From Pedobacter sp. SL55 (GTDB lineage Bacteria > Bacteroidota > Bacteroidia > Sphingobacteriales > Sphingobacteriaceae): DNA of 64,000 bases. Position 1 is the stretch's first letter, and the number at the start of each line of letters is the position of its first letter. Of this stretch, positions 1-8,955 are shown in pieces. The stretch lies in contig NZ_CP113059.1 of NCBI RefSeq assembly GCF_026625705.1, forward strand, positions 3,038,001 to 3,102,000. The letters are read 5' to 3'. Made by a program: the position numbers and the translations under genes. The notes beneath the pieces are model-generated. The model ran no database searches and was not told the DNA's origin. It saw nothing but the letters and a program-made list of their open reading frames with translations.

Positions 1-558
1 ACTATACCATTGTTTAGGTATAGCTTTGGTACTGGATTTAAGTACAAGCAATTTAGTACTAATGTATTGTTTGATGCGCAGTTGGGAGCCGTTGGGCACT
101 CTATGACTATTGCTCAGTTAGTGCGTTTTGGTAAATCTACATTAACTTTGCCAGGCAGATATAATGGTATTTTAGGAGAAGGTGTAGTAGAGAATAGAGA
201 CGCTAGCGGCAATTACCTAGGTACCTACCGCAAAAATGATGTGATAGCAACCAACGTACAAAATTATTACGAAACAATTGGTTACAACCAAGCAGAAGGC
301 AGTATCTACAGTACAGATTATGTGAAGTTTAGAGAGGCAAACATAACTTACACATTCAACAAGAAGTTTTTACAAAGAATAGGTTTCAGTAAAATGACTC
401 TTAGTGCATATGGACGTAACCTATATATTTGGTCGCCATGGCCAGCGTTTGATCCAGAGTTTGGTACGTTGGCAGGTTCTGATATACAGCAAGGTTTTGA
501 GGTTGGACAATTACCGTCTACAAGAAATTTTGGTTTACGTTTAGTTGTGGGTATTTAA
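1..558 (+). CDS. SusC/RagA-family TonB-linked outer membrane protein, 3' end only
   Basis: The reading frame is open from the first base, so the gene begins upstream of the window. The visible 185 residues are the last strands of a TonB-dependent barrel: a 'YVKFREANITYTF' strand, a 'SAYGRNLYIW' strand, and a terminal 'GLRLVVGI' strand ending in a hydrophobic residue, all typical of SusC C-termini. SusC forms the outer-membrane pore that imports a ligand captured by SusD, powered by TonB. A SusD gene follows 10 bases downstream, so the two are almost certainly co-transcribed. The ligand cannot be read from this part; downstream phosphoesterase and glycerophosphodiesterase genes suggest a phosphorylated compound (inference). 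Confidence 0.9.
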   Translation, partial: TIPLFRYSFGTGFKYKQFSTNVLFDAQLGAVGHSMTIAQLVRFGKSTLTLPGRYNGILGEGVVENRDASGNYLGTYRKNDVIATNVQNYYETIGYNQAEGSIYSTDYVKFREANITYTFNKKFLQRIGFSKMTLSAYGRNLYIWSPWPAFDPEFGTLAGSDIQQGFEVGQLPSTRNFGLRLVVGI

Positions 559-568
559 TTTAACAACC

Positions 569-2205
569 ATGAAAAAGAATATAAAAAATATAACATATAT
601 ACTTTTAGCTGCTTTTGGGCTGTCTACTTTCTCTTGTACTAAAGACTTTACCGAAGTAAATAAAGATCCCTTAGGCGAAACTGTAGTAGCTCCAGAACGT
701 TTGCTAGCTCCATCTTTAGTGAATTTAATGTCAACAAATATGCTACGTAATCGAAACTTTAGTAATGAACTAATGCAGGTTACCGTTAATGTTGGAGATT
801 CTGAAGGAAGAGTTTTTAGATATGATATAAGACGTACGCAGGCAGATAATACTTGGAACAACTGGTATGTAAATCTTACCGATATTGTAGATGTTTACAA
901 CGCTGCACGTACACCAGAGTATCTTAATACTTCTTACCAAGGAATTTCGCTTATTGTGCAAGCTTGGATTTATCAATTATTAACAGATACGTATGGTGAT
1001 GTGCCTTACAGTGAGGCTAACAAAGGGAGATTAAGTTTACTGCCCGCGGCAGATAGTCAAAAGTACATTCAGCCAGCGTTTGATAGGCAAAAAGACATTT
1101 ATTTAGATTTGTTTAAAAAACTTGAAGAAGCCAACGAGTTGCTTAAAGCTGGAACACCTATTGCAGTAGATAGTGACCCAGTGTATAAGGGCGACATCGC
1201 TAAATGGCGTAAATTGGGTAATTCTTTGTATTTGAGACTGTTGTTGCGTATTGCTGGTAAGACGGAAGTAGCTACGAATGTAATTGCTAAAATGAAGGAA
1301 ATCATAGATGTAAATCCGGCAAATTATCCGATTATGGAAAATAATGATGCCAGTGCTACAAATCCTAATGGCGATAATGGCAGGATTTTATGGACAGGAG
1401 CCAATACTGCAGGCGCTCTTTACTCTTCTCCTTTTATGACCAGTGTTCGTCCAAACGATTTTAGATTAATTGGTATAGCTGACTTCTTTTTGGGAAGATT
1501 GATGAATTGGGGGCATCCTTGCGTAATTAATATGGGAGCACCTAGCTATACCTCTCGTTGGAGCATAGATGGCGTAGAAGGTATACCAAGTGGTTACCCG
1601 CCGGGCGCAATTACAGAAATTCTAGCGCATTTTAATTCTGATCAAGATGTAGACGGAACCGGTACAGCAGCGAGAAAGAAATCTTATAACCTACAAAGAG
1701 ATGCTTATACAGGTATTATCATGACGGTAGCAGAATTAAACTTCATCAAAGCCGAAGCAGCAGCTAAAGGTTGGATTAACGGTAATGCTGGTGATTTTTA
1801 CCATAAAGGTATTATGGATGCGGTTAATTACTGGAGACCAAATTATTGGACTGGCATTAATCAAGCAAGTTTTTTAACGTACATTAATTCTAATAATTTA
1901 GCATGGAATGATGCCTTGCCTTTGGATAATCAAACTTATGGTAGTGATAGTAAAATGGAGAAGATACATTTGCAAAAGTTACTATGCTTTGTTTCTAACA
2001 GATTTTCAGCAATGGTTTGAATATAGACGTACCGTGGCACCCTCAACTGCCTAAAGGTGCAGGTTTAGTAAATGGTGGTAGGATGCCAGCAAGATTGTTT
2101 TATCCTATCATTACGCAATCAACCAATCCAACTAATTATAAAAATGTGGTTGCAGCGCAAGGTGCAGATGATATTAATACATTGGTTTGGTGGCAAAGGC
2201 CTTAG
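569..2205 (+). CDS. SusD/RagB-family surface lipoprotein, frame broken twice near its 3' end
   Basis: SusD-like ligand-binding lipoprotein partner of the preceding SusC. The ATG at 569 gives a lipoprotein signal ending in 'LSTFSC'; the TPR-type SusD fold follows, including 'QAWIYQLLTDTYGDVPYSEA' near residue 140. The first frame stops at 2020, but the expected C-terminus continues in other frames: reading KYYALFLTDFQQWFEYRRT needs one base fewer near 1979-1980, and HPQLPKGAGLVNGGRMPAR needs one fewer near 2034, ending at 2205. Restored length is about 544 residues, normal for the family. Two single-base gains 55 bases apart with conserved sequence on both sides look more like sequence errors than a long-dead gene, but only reads can decide. 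Confidence 0.9.
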
Positions 2206-2236
2206 TTTTTGTTGGTATAGAAAATAAAGAGATATT

Positions 2237-3796
2237 ATGAAAAATCTTAAAAAATATATTGTAGCTACAGTAATGCTTGGTATAGCTTTAGCTGCATGCA
2301 AGAGAGACGATAAGGTAAATATTGTGAGAGGTACACCTAGTGCCTTTATTGAAAATTTAGATTTGAGAAGGATTTATCGTGGAAGTGATGTTTCACTAAA
2401 TATTCAAACCACACGACAAGCCGAGTTCATCAAAGGGCAAGTGATTTCGGATCATTCTGGAGGTAATTTGCCGCAGGGATTACTATTTGTACAAAATGCT
2501 AAAAATATGGGTGGTGGTATCGATTCGCTTAGAGGTATTGCCATAAATATTGGTGCTGCAGCAGCAAGTTTTTTGCCTGGCGACTCGGTACACATTAAAA
2601 TTGATGGAGGAGTATTAACACGAGTGAACGGTATTTTACAAATAACTGGGTTAACAGCTGCCAATGTAGAGAAAAAGGCTTCCAACGTACCTTTAAGGGT
2701 AACTAGGGTTTCAAAAACTAACTTAGTGGCTAATGCAGAAAGACATGAGAGTACACTTTCTATCATCTATAACTGTAATTTCGAACCAAACATTGGCGTA
2801 GAAACCATTGAAGGCGTTAAGACTTTTAATGAAGGCTCTGGAGAGATGAATATGAACGTGAGCAGTAGCGCTACCTTTAAAAATGAATTGCTGCCTTATT
2901 CTGCAAATATTCAGGGTATAGTTATACCGGCAGCTAATGGCGAACAACAGATTAGGCCAAGACTCAAAGCTGATTTTATGCCAACTAGCTTAACGGTTGA
3001 TGCAAGCATCCCTCTCGGTCCAAATCCTGTTATTATTACTGGTTTTTTTGCAGATCCAACAGGTACAGATGCCAATTATGAATACGTTCAGTTGATGGCT
3101 ACGCAAGATCTAGATTTTAGGCAAAAACCATTCTGTTTAATTACAACTAATAATGCAGGAGCAAATACCCCATCCGGTTTTCCAACGCAAGGATGGAATA
3201 CTGGTGATTTAAGAACCTATAAAATAAATATTTTGCGAGGTACAGTTGCAAAAGGAACATTCTTTTATGTAGGGGGTAACAAAGTAATTAACGGATCGGG
3301 ATCTACAGACATAAGTAATGCCAACTGGGTGGTAAGTAAATTGTACAGTAGTGTAGATGGCGACGATGGTATAGGAACAAGAACCTCAAATTTATTAGCT
3401 AATACTGGAAATCCAGGCGGTATTGCCGTTTTTCCTACAACGGATATTAATTTAATGTCAATTCCTTCAGACGTTGTTTTTTACGCAGGTACTGGTGGTG
3501 ATATTTTTGGAAATGGCGTTGGCTATTCTATTTGCGACAACGATTTTTATAAACGTTATAACGGCACAACTTTCCAGCCATTTTACAGGCAAGGCACCAA
3601 TACAGCCAGAGCGGTTGCAGGCAATCCAAATGCTACTAGTTTTGTGTACTTAGGTGGTACGTATGATGCTTCAGCTAAAAGATGGACCGGCTCTGTGCGT
3701 ACGGGTAAATATGTGCTTACACCTAAAGCTTTAGAAGAAATTGAGGGTAGAGGTCCAGATCCAACCAAATCTGATGTTACCAAATTAATTAATTAG
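2237..3796 (+). CDS. SusCD-associated lipoprotein, DUF5689-like N-terminus plus shared LTD-like C-terminal domain
   Basis: 519-residue lipoprotein; the signal ends in 'GIALAAC', so it is probably outer-membrane anchored. Residues about 30-250 resemble the DUF5689-type domain common in lipoproteins downstream of SusD (recognised by pattern, not by search). Residues about 265-500 carry a second domain with 'YEYVQLMATQDLDF', 'FFYVGGNKVING', 'STDISNANWVVSK' and 'GYSICDNDFY'. This domain recurs in the next two genes, so the three form a tandem paralogous set. The 'EYxQL' pattern recalls lamin-tail-like Ig folds, but that is a guess. The position 31 bases after SusD suggests surface ligand binding in the same operon. 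No catalytic motif seen. Confidence 0.75.
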   Translation: MKNLKKYIVATVMLGIALAACKRDDKVNIVRGTPSAFIENLDLRRIYRGSDVSLNIQTTRQAEFIKGQVISDHSGGNLPQGLLFVQNAKNMGGGIDSLRGIAINIGAAAASFLPGDSVHIKIDGGVLTRVNGILQITGLTAANVEKKASNVPLRVTRVSKTNLVANAERHESTLSIIYNCNFEPNIGVETIEGVKTFNEGSGEMNMNVSSSATFKNELLPYSANIQGIVIPAANGEQQIRPRLKADFMPTSLTVDASIPLGPNPVIITGFFADPTGTDANYEYVQLMATQDLDFRQKPFCLITTNNAGANTPSGFPTQGWNTGDLRTYKINILRGTVAKGTFFYVGGNKVINGSGSTDISNANWVVSKLYSSVDGDDGIGTRTSNLLANTGNPGGIAVFPTTDINLMSIPSDVVFYAGTGGDIFGNGVGYSICDNDFYKRYNGTTFQPFYRQGTNTARAVAGNPNATSFVYLGGTYDASAKRWTGSVRTGKYVLTPKALEEIEGRGPDPTKSDVTKLIN

Positions 3797-3812
3797 TCAA
3801 CAATGATAAACT

Positions 3813-3842
3813 AGCCCCACCGTACAATTAGTAGGTGGGGCT
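3813..3842 (+). terminator. GC-rich hairpin between tandem paralogues, no T-run
   Basis: Perfect 9-bp stem agccccacc / ggtggggct around a 12-base loop, just after the stop of the preceding gene. It is followed by ttaaac rather than a T-run, so it may partly terminate, stabilise the 3' end of the upstream message or tune expression between paralogues. Confidence 0.5.
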
Positions 3843-3871
3843 TAAACAATCTAAATCACTAAATCTAAATC

Positions 3872-4675
3872 ATGAAAAAAACTGCACTCGCATTTTTGCT
3901 TGCGTTAAGCGCCAGCTATGCCCAATCGCAAATTGTTATTTCTGGCTATATTGCCAATCCAAGTGGCTCTGATAAGAACCAAGAATATATTCAATTACTT
4001 GCTACAGAGGATATTGATTTTGCACAAAAGAACTTTGCATTAGTAGTTTGCAAGAATTCTACAACTACAACGCCTAATCCTGGCGAACCTGCACCTCAAG
4101 GCTGGGCAACTGGTGGAGACAGAACTTATAAATTTAATATGACCAGTGGTTCGGTTAAAAAAGGCGATTATTTTTATGTAGGCGGAAAGAAGAACATTAA
4201 TGGCGCAAAATCTACAGATATTTCTTCGGCTAAATGGATTGTAAGTAAAAACTATTCTGACGAAAATGGCGATGGCTTTGGTAATGCTACAGGAGGTTTA
4301 TTTCCTAATTCGGGTAGGGCAGTGGGCATTGCGGTATTTGCCACAAAGGATGTTGCTGCAACTACTGTGCCTGTAGATGTAATTTTTTTTCAAGGCACTA
4401 GCGGGGGTAATTTATGGAGCGAGGGCCAAGGTTACCTTATTTGTGATAACGATTTTTATAGCACTAAGCAAAGTCTTTATTTCCGTGGAAACGGTAAAAA
4501 TAAAGCAGCTATTGCAAATACTGAAGAAGAAGACACTAGTCCGTATTTTACCAAATTAGGTGGAACTTATGATGTTGCTGCTAAAAAGTGGACAAAAGCT
4601 AGAACTAAAAATTGGTTGTTGCTTACAGAAAAGTCGCAATTGGCCGATATCGAGAACGGAACTCAATTGCAATAA
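3872..4675 (+). CDS. Exported single-domain paralogue of the LTD-like domain
   Basis: 267 residues with a cleavable signal peptide (MKKTALAFLLALSASYAQSQ) and no lipobox cysteine. The mature protein is almost only the domain found at the C-terminus of the previous protein: 'NQEYIQLLATEDIDF', 'GDYFYVGGKKNINGAKSTDI', 'WIVSKNYSDENGDGFG' and 'GYLICDNDFY' align motif by motif. It sits between two larger relatives, indicating local duplication. The repeated 'DENGDG' and 'DND' acidic motifs could bind a cation such as calcium, but this is inference. No known enzyme signature; probably a secreted or surface accessory binder of the SusCD system. Confidence 0.7.
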   Translation: MKKTALAFLLALSASYAQSQIVISGYIANPSGSDKNQEYIQLLATEDIDFAQKNFALVVCKNSTTTTPNPGEPAPQGWATGGDRTYKFNMTSGSVKKGDYFYVGGKKNINGAKSTDISSAKWIVSKNYSDENGDGFGNATGGLFPNSGRAVGIAVFATKDVAATTVPVDVIFFQGTSGGNLWSEGQGYLICDNDFYSTKQSLYFRGNGKNKAAIANTEEEDTSPYFTKLGGTYDVAAKKWTKARTKNWLLLTEKSQLADIENGTQLQ

Positions 4676-4704
4676 TATATTGAAAGATTTTAAAGTTAAC
4701 GATT

Positions 4705-6279
4705 ATGAAAAAACTTTTACTTACACTCTCTTTGGCTGCGATACTTTTTTCGGCTGAAGCACAAAAAATTATTATTACTGGCGTAATGTTTGATCCGCAG
4801 GGAGGTGATGCACCAGCGGTTGGAGTTGTAGCAGGTAATTACACGCATAAAGGCGGATATGAGTATATACAGTTAATGGCGACAGAGAATATAGATTTCT
4901 CTCAAACGCCACACTGTGTGGTACGTTGTACTAATTCAGGCACCACGAATGGTGCGCCTAATAACGGATGGGCAGAGACGGGGGTAGATAGAACGTTCAA
5001 ATTTAATTTAACATCAGGCACAGTAAATAAAGGCGAGTTTTTTTATGTTGGTGGTCCTGAAAAGGCTGCCGGTGGATTTCTTGTAGATGGCGGAACTACA
5101 TATTATCCTGTGTTGGATATCACTTCTTCTAAGTGGATTAGAACAATAGCCTACAGTGTTGGCACTAATAGCAGCCCAATTGGAGATGACGGTATCGGTA
5201 TGACTACAACGGGGCTTATGCCAAATATCGTTAAAGGTAGTTCTGCTCGCCCTTTTGGTATCGCTGTATTCGAAGGTAATCTTGTATCTGGATTGCCAAA
5301 TGTAGCTATTACAGTTAATTCGGTGCCAGTTGATGCTATTTTTGTTGGCTATTCGAATAGCAACGTTTTAGCAGGCGTTAATCCATTAACACATGATAGA
5401 GATAACGTGTATTTTCCAGCGAATGCACCAAATAATTGTTATAGAATGCCAAATACAGACCGCTATACTGCAGGTTATATGGGCGATCCTAATAATCAAT
5501 ATGTGTACTCTGGTCAATCGGTTGAAAATGTTGGAAGTTTCTTAAAGCTAGGTGGCGTTTTTAATACTGATGACAAAACCTGGGTAACACCTAGAGTTGG
5601 TAATTACGTTCAATTAGTTCCTCCTTCAGCTTTTGGCACCGTTGTAGAGCGTACTAGCTTCGCCACACTAGCAATGATTGAAGGAAATGTTGCTGGTTAT
5701 AACGGAACTTCTATTCCAGTTACCACATTAATTAGTCCTCTTCCAGTAAAACTCGCCTCTTTTACGGCTAAAGCGAACAAACAAGGTACGGTTAGCCTAG
5801 CTTGGTCTACAGCATCAGAGCAAAACAACTCACATTTTGAAGTTACGCGTTCTGCTGATGGTAAGAGTTTTGCCAAAATTGGACAGGTTCAAGGTAATGG
5901 TAATTCATCAACCACTAAAAACTACAGTTATGTAGATGCAAGCCCAGTTGCTGGTGTAAACTACTACCAGCTAAAACAAGTGGATTTTGATGGTACGTAT
6001 GAGTTGTCTGGCGTAGTTAGCGCAAAAGTCGGTTTAAGTAATGATAATTTAACAGCTTCGGCTTCTGCTAATAGAACATTAGTGGCGGTAACCTATAATG
6101 CTTTGGCAAATGGTAAGGCTTTGTTCAATGTTTACAGTATTTCGGGTGCAAAAATAGCCACCGTAGAGCAAACAGTAACTGCAGGTTTAAATAAAATCAG
6201 TATTCCGGCTAATTTAGGTAACTCGATACATATTTTAAATGTTTCGCAAGCGGGAGCAACGGCTTCGATTAAGTTTTAA
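4705..6279 (+). CDS. Exported LTD-like domain protein with Fn3-like region and type IX secretion-like tail
   Basis: 524 residues. The signal peptide ends near 'FSAEAQ'. Residues about 20-340 are a longer version of the shared domain ('YEYIQLMATENIDFSQTP', 'GEFFYVGG', 'ITSSKWIRTIAYS', 'VPVDAIFVGYS') with extra insertions. From about residue 345, 'LPVKLASFTAKANKQGTVSL' begins the Fn3-like segment common in secreted Bacteroidota proteins ('SADGKSFAKIGQV', 'NYYQLKQVDFDG'), followed by a C-terminal beta domain of the Por/type IX sorting kind. It is therefore probably exported across the outer membrane. Third paralogue in the row, and the operon ends with a strong terminator directly after it. Confidence 0.75.
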   Translation: MKKLLLTLSLAAILFSAEAQKIIITGVMFDPQGGDAPAVGVVAGNYTHKGGYEYIQLMATENIDFSQTPHCVVRCTNSGTTNGAPNNGWAETGVDRTFKFNLTSGTVNKGEFFYVGGPEKAAGGFLVDGGTTYYPVLDITSSKWIRTIAYSVGTNSSPIGDDGIGMTTTGLMPNIVKGSSARPFGIAVFEGNLVSGLPNVAITVNSVPVDAIFVGYSNSNVLAGVNPLTHDRDNVYFPANAPNNCYRMPNTDRYTAGYMGDPNNQYVYSGQSVENVGSFLKLGGVFNTDDKTWVTPRVGNYVQLVPPSAFGTVVERTSFATLAMIEGNVAGYNGTSIPVTTLISPLPVKLASFTAKANKQGTVSLAWSTASEQNNSHFEVTRSADGKSFAKIGQVQGNGNSSTTKNYSYVDASPVAGVNYYQLKQVDFDGTYELSGVVSAKVGLSNDNLTASASANRTLVAVTYNALANGKALFNVYSISGAKIATVEQTVTAGLNKISIPANLGNSIHILNVSQAGATASIKF

Positions 6280-6291
6280 TATATCATATTT

Positions 6292-6329
6292 AAAAGCAAG
6301 AGGTTAAGATGAAGCCTCTTGCTTTTTTA
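6292..6329 (+). terminator. Rho-independent terminator after the tandem-paralogue operon
   Basis: 10-bp perfect stem aagcaagagg / cctcttgctt with an 11-base loop, followed by a run of six T. It separates the SusCD and paralogue genes from the phosphoesterase gene that starts 35 bases further on. Confidence 0.85.
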
Positions 6330-6363
6330 TTAAACATCAAAAAAAATCACACTAAACACAAAA

Positions 6364-7779
6364 ATGAACCGTAGAATATTTTTAGAAAGATTTGGATTGT
6401 TGGCTACCGGAATGGTAGTTAGCCTAAAATCCAATGCCTTCAATAGTTTAACAAATGGAGGAGCAATTACAGGAAAAGTTAGCGACGGTAAAAATCCAAT
6501 TGCCAACGCTGTGCTTTCTGATGGATTTGCTGTAGTAAAGACAGATTCCAATGGTCGTTACTCCATTACGCTAAATGAAAAATCTGAGTTTTTGTTTTTA
6601 AGTACCCCATCTGGCTACGATTTTAAAACAGATTTTGGCAGCGTAAACAGACAGTATCAAACTTTAGGTGCACGTAATGAAATTGATTTTACCTTAAAGA
6701 AGTTAAAGCAGGACGACAATAAACATCACTTTATCATTTGGGCAGATCCACAAGTGAAGAATAAGCAAGATGTAGCGCAAATGATGGAAACATCGGTACC
6801 AGATGTAAAACGCTTATTGAAAGATTTAGGTTCGAAAGCTTTGGTACACGGTATTGGTGTGGGCGATTTAGTTTGGGATGCACTGCCATTATTCGATGAC
6901 TACAACAAAGCCGTAGAACTGATGGGAATTCCGTTTTTCCAATGTTTGGGTAACCACGATATGGATTATCGCCAGGGTGGAGACGAAACATCAGACCGAA
7001 CTTTTAAAAAATATTACGGGCCAACTTATTATTCTTTTAACCGTGGCAAAGCGCATTATATTGTGCTAGATGATGTAAGGTATTTGGGCGAAGACAGAAA
7101 GTACGATGGTTACATTAGCGAAGAGCAATTGGCGTGGATGGAAAAAGATTTACAACATGTGCCAAAAGATAATTTGGTAATTATTAATGCACACATTCCT
7201 ATTCATAATGGGGTAAAAAATAATACGGCCTTTTACGACCTTTTACGAAGTTTTACTAACGTACATGTAATGTCTGGCCATACACATTATAATGTTAATG
7301 TAATTAAGGAAGGCGTGTTCGAACATAACCACGGTGCAGTTTGTGGCGCTTGGTGGACTGGCCCAATTTGTAGCGATGGCGCACCTCGTGGTTACGGCGT
7401 TTACGAAGTAACAGGGACGCAATTAAAATGGTATTACAAAGGTACGGGCTTAGACAGGAAGCACCAAGTGAGTTTAGATATAGAAAAACTTACTGGGAAT
7501 AACCGTATCATTGCCAACGTTTGGAACTATGACCCCAAGTGGAAAGTAGAATGTTTTTTAGATGGTAAGTTAACCGAAATGGAAAAAATGAAAGGTTTTG
7601 ATCCTGAAGCGGTACGTTTGTACAAGGGCGATAAACTACCTCAGCCCCGTGCATTTGCCGAGCCTACCCGTACCGAACATTTATTTATGGTACATTGCAG
7701 TTCATCGGTTAAGGTGGTAAAAGTGGTAGCTACCGATCGTTTTGGCGAGCAATTTACAGCAGAGAAAAAACTCTCTTAA
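6364..7779 (+). CDS. Tat-exported calcineurin-like phosphoesterase with N- and C-terminal accessory domains
   Basis: 471 residues. The N-terminus 'MNRRIFLERFGLLATG' resembles a twin-arginine signal, implying export of a folded metalloenzyme. Residues about 30-100 are a carboxypeptidase-regulatory-like or MetallophosN beta domain. The metallophosphatase core follows with its metal ligands: 'WADPQ' (D-x-Q in place of D-x-H), 'GVGDLVWD', 'CLGNHDMD', 'NAHIPIH' and 'SGHTHYN'. A MetallophosC-type beta domain ends the protein. Such enzymes hydrolyse phosphomono- or diesters with a two-metal centre. Its neighbours, a glycerophosphodiesterase and a GlpT transporter, suggest glycerophosphate-type substrates in the periplasm or at the surface (inference). 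Confidence 0.85.
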   Translation: MNRRIFLERFGLLATGMVVSLKSNAFNSLTNGGAITGKVSDGKNPIANAVLSDGFAVVKTDSNGRYSITLNEKSEFLFLSTPSGYDFKTDFGSVNRQYQTLGARNEIDFTLKKLKQDDNKHHFIIWADPQVKNKQDVAQMMETSVPDVKRLLKDLGSKALVHGIGVGDLVWDALPLFDDYNKAVELMGIPFFQCLGNHDMDYRQGGDETSDRTFKKYYGPTYYSFNRGKAHYIVLDDVRYLGEDRKYDGYISEEQLAWMEKDLQHVPKDNLVIINAHIPIHNGVKNNTAFYDLLRSFTNVHVMSGHTHYNVNVIKEGVFEHNHGAVCGAWWTGPICSDGAPRGYGVYEVTGTQLKWYYKGTGLDRKHQVSLDIEKLTGNNRIIANVWNYDPKWKVECFLDGKLTEMEKMKGFDPEAVRLYKGDKLPQPRAFAEPTRTEHLFMVHCSSSVKVVKVVATDRFGEQFTAEKKLS

Positions 7780-7787
7780 TGAACAGT

Positions 7788-7857
7788 AGCCACAGATACA
7801 TAAATGGCAATTGAAAATAAGTTTAATCAACTTTAAAATATTTGTGCATCTGTGGCT
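7788..7857. repeat. Intergenic inverted repeat, agccacagat family
   Basis: Left arm agccacagataca at 7788 and a near-complementary right arm ending tgcatctgtggct at 7857, about 40 bases apart. The same arms occur at 11827-11896 and 48281-48354, with a variant at 20070-20124: a dispersed palindromic element in gene gaps. Confidence 0.8.
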
Positions 7858-7886
7858 AATTTTATAAGTATTCTCATTTATCAATA

Positions 7887-8789
7887 ATGAATAAATTAAT
7901 TTACCCGTTAGGGATTTTGCTTTTTGGAATAAGCGCTTGCTCGGTTAATAAAAATACAAAATTAAATGAAGTAGAATTTCCAAAATTTAGTGCCGAAGCG
8001 CATCGTGGCGGTAGGGGATTAGTGCCCGAGAACACCATTTTGGCCATGAAAGATGCCATGTCTTACCCAGCGGTAACTACTTTGGAGATGGATACGCACA
8101 TTACAAAAGATGGTAAAGTGGTAGTTACTCACGATGATTACCTTAGTCCGGGGTTTATGCTTACGCCAACTGGCGAAGAAATTCCCGTTTCGGATGCCAA
8201 AAAATACAATGTGTTCAAAATGGACTATGAGCAGTTAAAAACTTTTGATATTGGCACAAAACCTAACAAAGATTTTCCACAGCAACGTAAAGTAAAAACC
8301 TACATTCCACTATTGGCAGATTTAATTGATACCGTACAAAACCAAATTAAAACAAACGGTAAAAAGCAATATTTCTATAATATCGAAACTAAATGTAGTG
8401 CCAAAGGCGATGGAGTAACCAACCCTACACCAGATGTGTTTGTGAAATTGTTAATAGATGTGATTAAGAATAAAAAGATAGAGCAATATGTAGTAATCCA
8501 ATCTTTTGATAAACGCACAATTCAAATCATCAATAAAGAATATCCGCATATTAAAACCTCTTTTTTAGTAAGCAATAAGAAATCTTATGAAGAAAACATA
8601 GCCGATTTGGGTTATAAGCCGTTTATCATCAGCCCTGCTTATAAAATGGTAGATGCTGTTTTTATCAAAAAGGCTCACGCAGATGGCGTAAAAGTAATTC
8701 CGTGGACAGTGAACACCGCCAAAGAAATTGCATCGTTAAAAGCTTTGGGTGTAGATGGTATCATTACCGATTATACAAATTTATTATAA
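7887..8789 (+). CDS. Glycerophosphodiester phosphodiesterase lipoprotein
   Basis: 300 residues. Lipoprotein signal ending 'FGISAC', so membrane anchored outside the cytoplasm. GDPD TIM-barrel motifs are complete: 'EAHRGGRGLVPENT' (catalytic His and Glu region), 'LEMDTHITKDGKVVVTHDD' (metal ligands Glu/Asp and second His), 'YNIETK', and a C-terminal 'VIPWTVNTAKEI' followed by 'GVDGIITDY'. The enzyme cleaves glycerophosphodiesters such as deacylated phospholipids into sn-glycerol-3-phosphate and an alcohol. The downstream MFS transporter of the GlpT type would take up that product. Length and motifs are normal. Confidence 0.92.
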   Translation: MNKLIYPLGILLFGISACSVNKNTKLNEVEFPKFSAEAHRGGRGLVPENTILAMKDAMSYPAVTTLEMDTHITKDGKVVVTHDDYLSPGFMLTPTGEEIPVSDAKKYNVFKMDYEQLKTFDIGTKPNKDFPQQRKVKTYIPLLADLIDTVQNQIKTNGKKQYFYNIETKCSAKGDGVTNPTPDVFVKLLIDVIKNKKIEQYVVIQSFDKRTIQIINKEYPHIKTSFLVSNKKSYEENIADLGYKPFIISPAYKMVDAVFIKKAHADGVKVIPWTVNTAKEIASLKALGVDGIITDYTNLL

Positions 8790-8837
8790 AACTATTCAAC
8801 TATAATTATTCAGTGCCAACTTTGCTAAAAGTTTTTT

Positions 8838-8872
8838 CTCTCTTTTGGGGAGAGATGCCCGAAGGGAGAGGG
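8838..8872. repeat. Intergenic 'ctctctttt...gggagaggg' hairpin element
   Basis: Imperfect inverted repeat ctctcttttggggagag / gaagggagaggg between the phosphodiesterase and transporter genes. It resembles a dispersed intergenic element known from many Bacteroidota genomes. A single copy in this window; function unknown. Confidence 0.5.
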
Positions 8873-8955
8873 ACTGTTAATTAAAGTTCGTAACACCTCG
8901 ATTAACCAATTAAACAGTTAATCAATTAACCAAAAAATACAACTAACCAACCAAT

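Noticed and set aside
541..861. Reverse-strand open frame over the start of the first SusD gene
   Set aside because: Shadow of the SusD coding sequence; no start context or recognisable product.
2017..2205. Separate small gene after the first SusD
   Set aside because: Its sequence is the expected SusD C-terminus in a shifted frame, not an independent protein.
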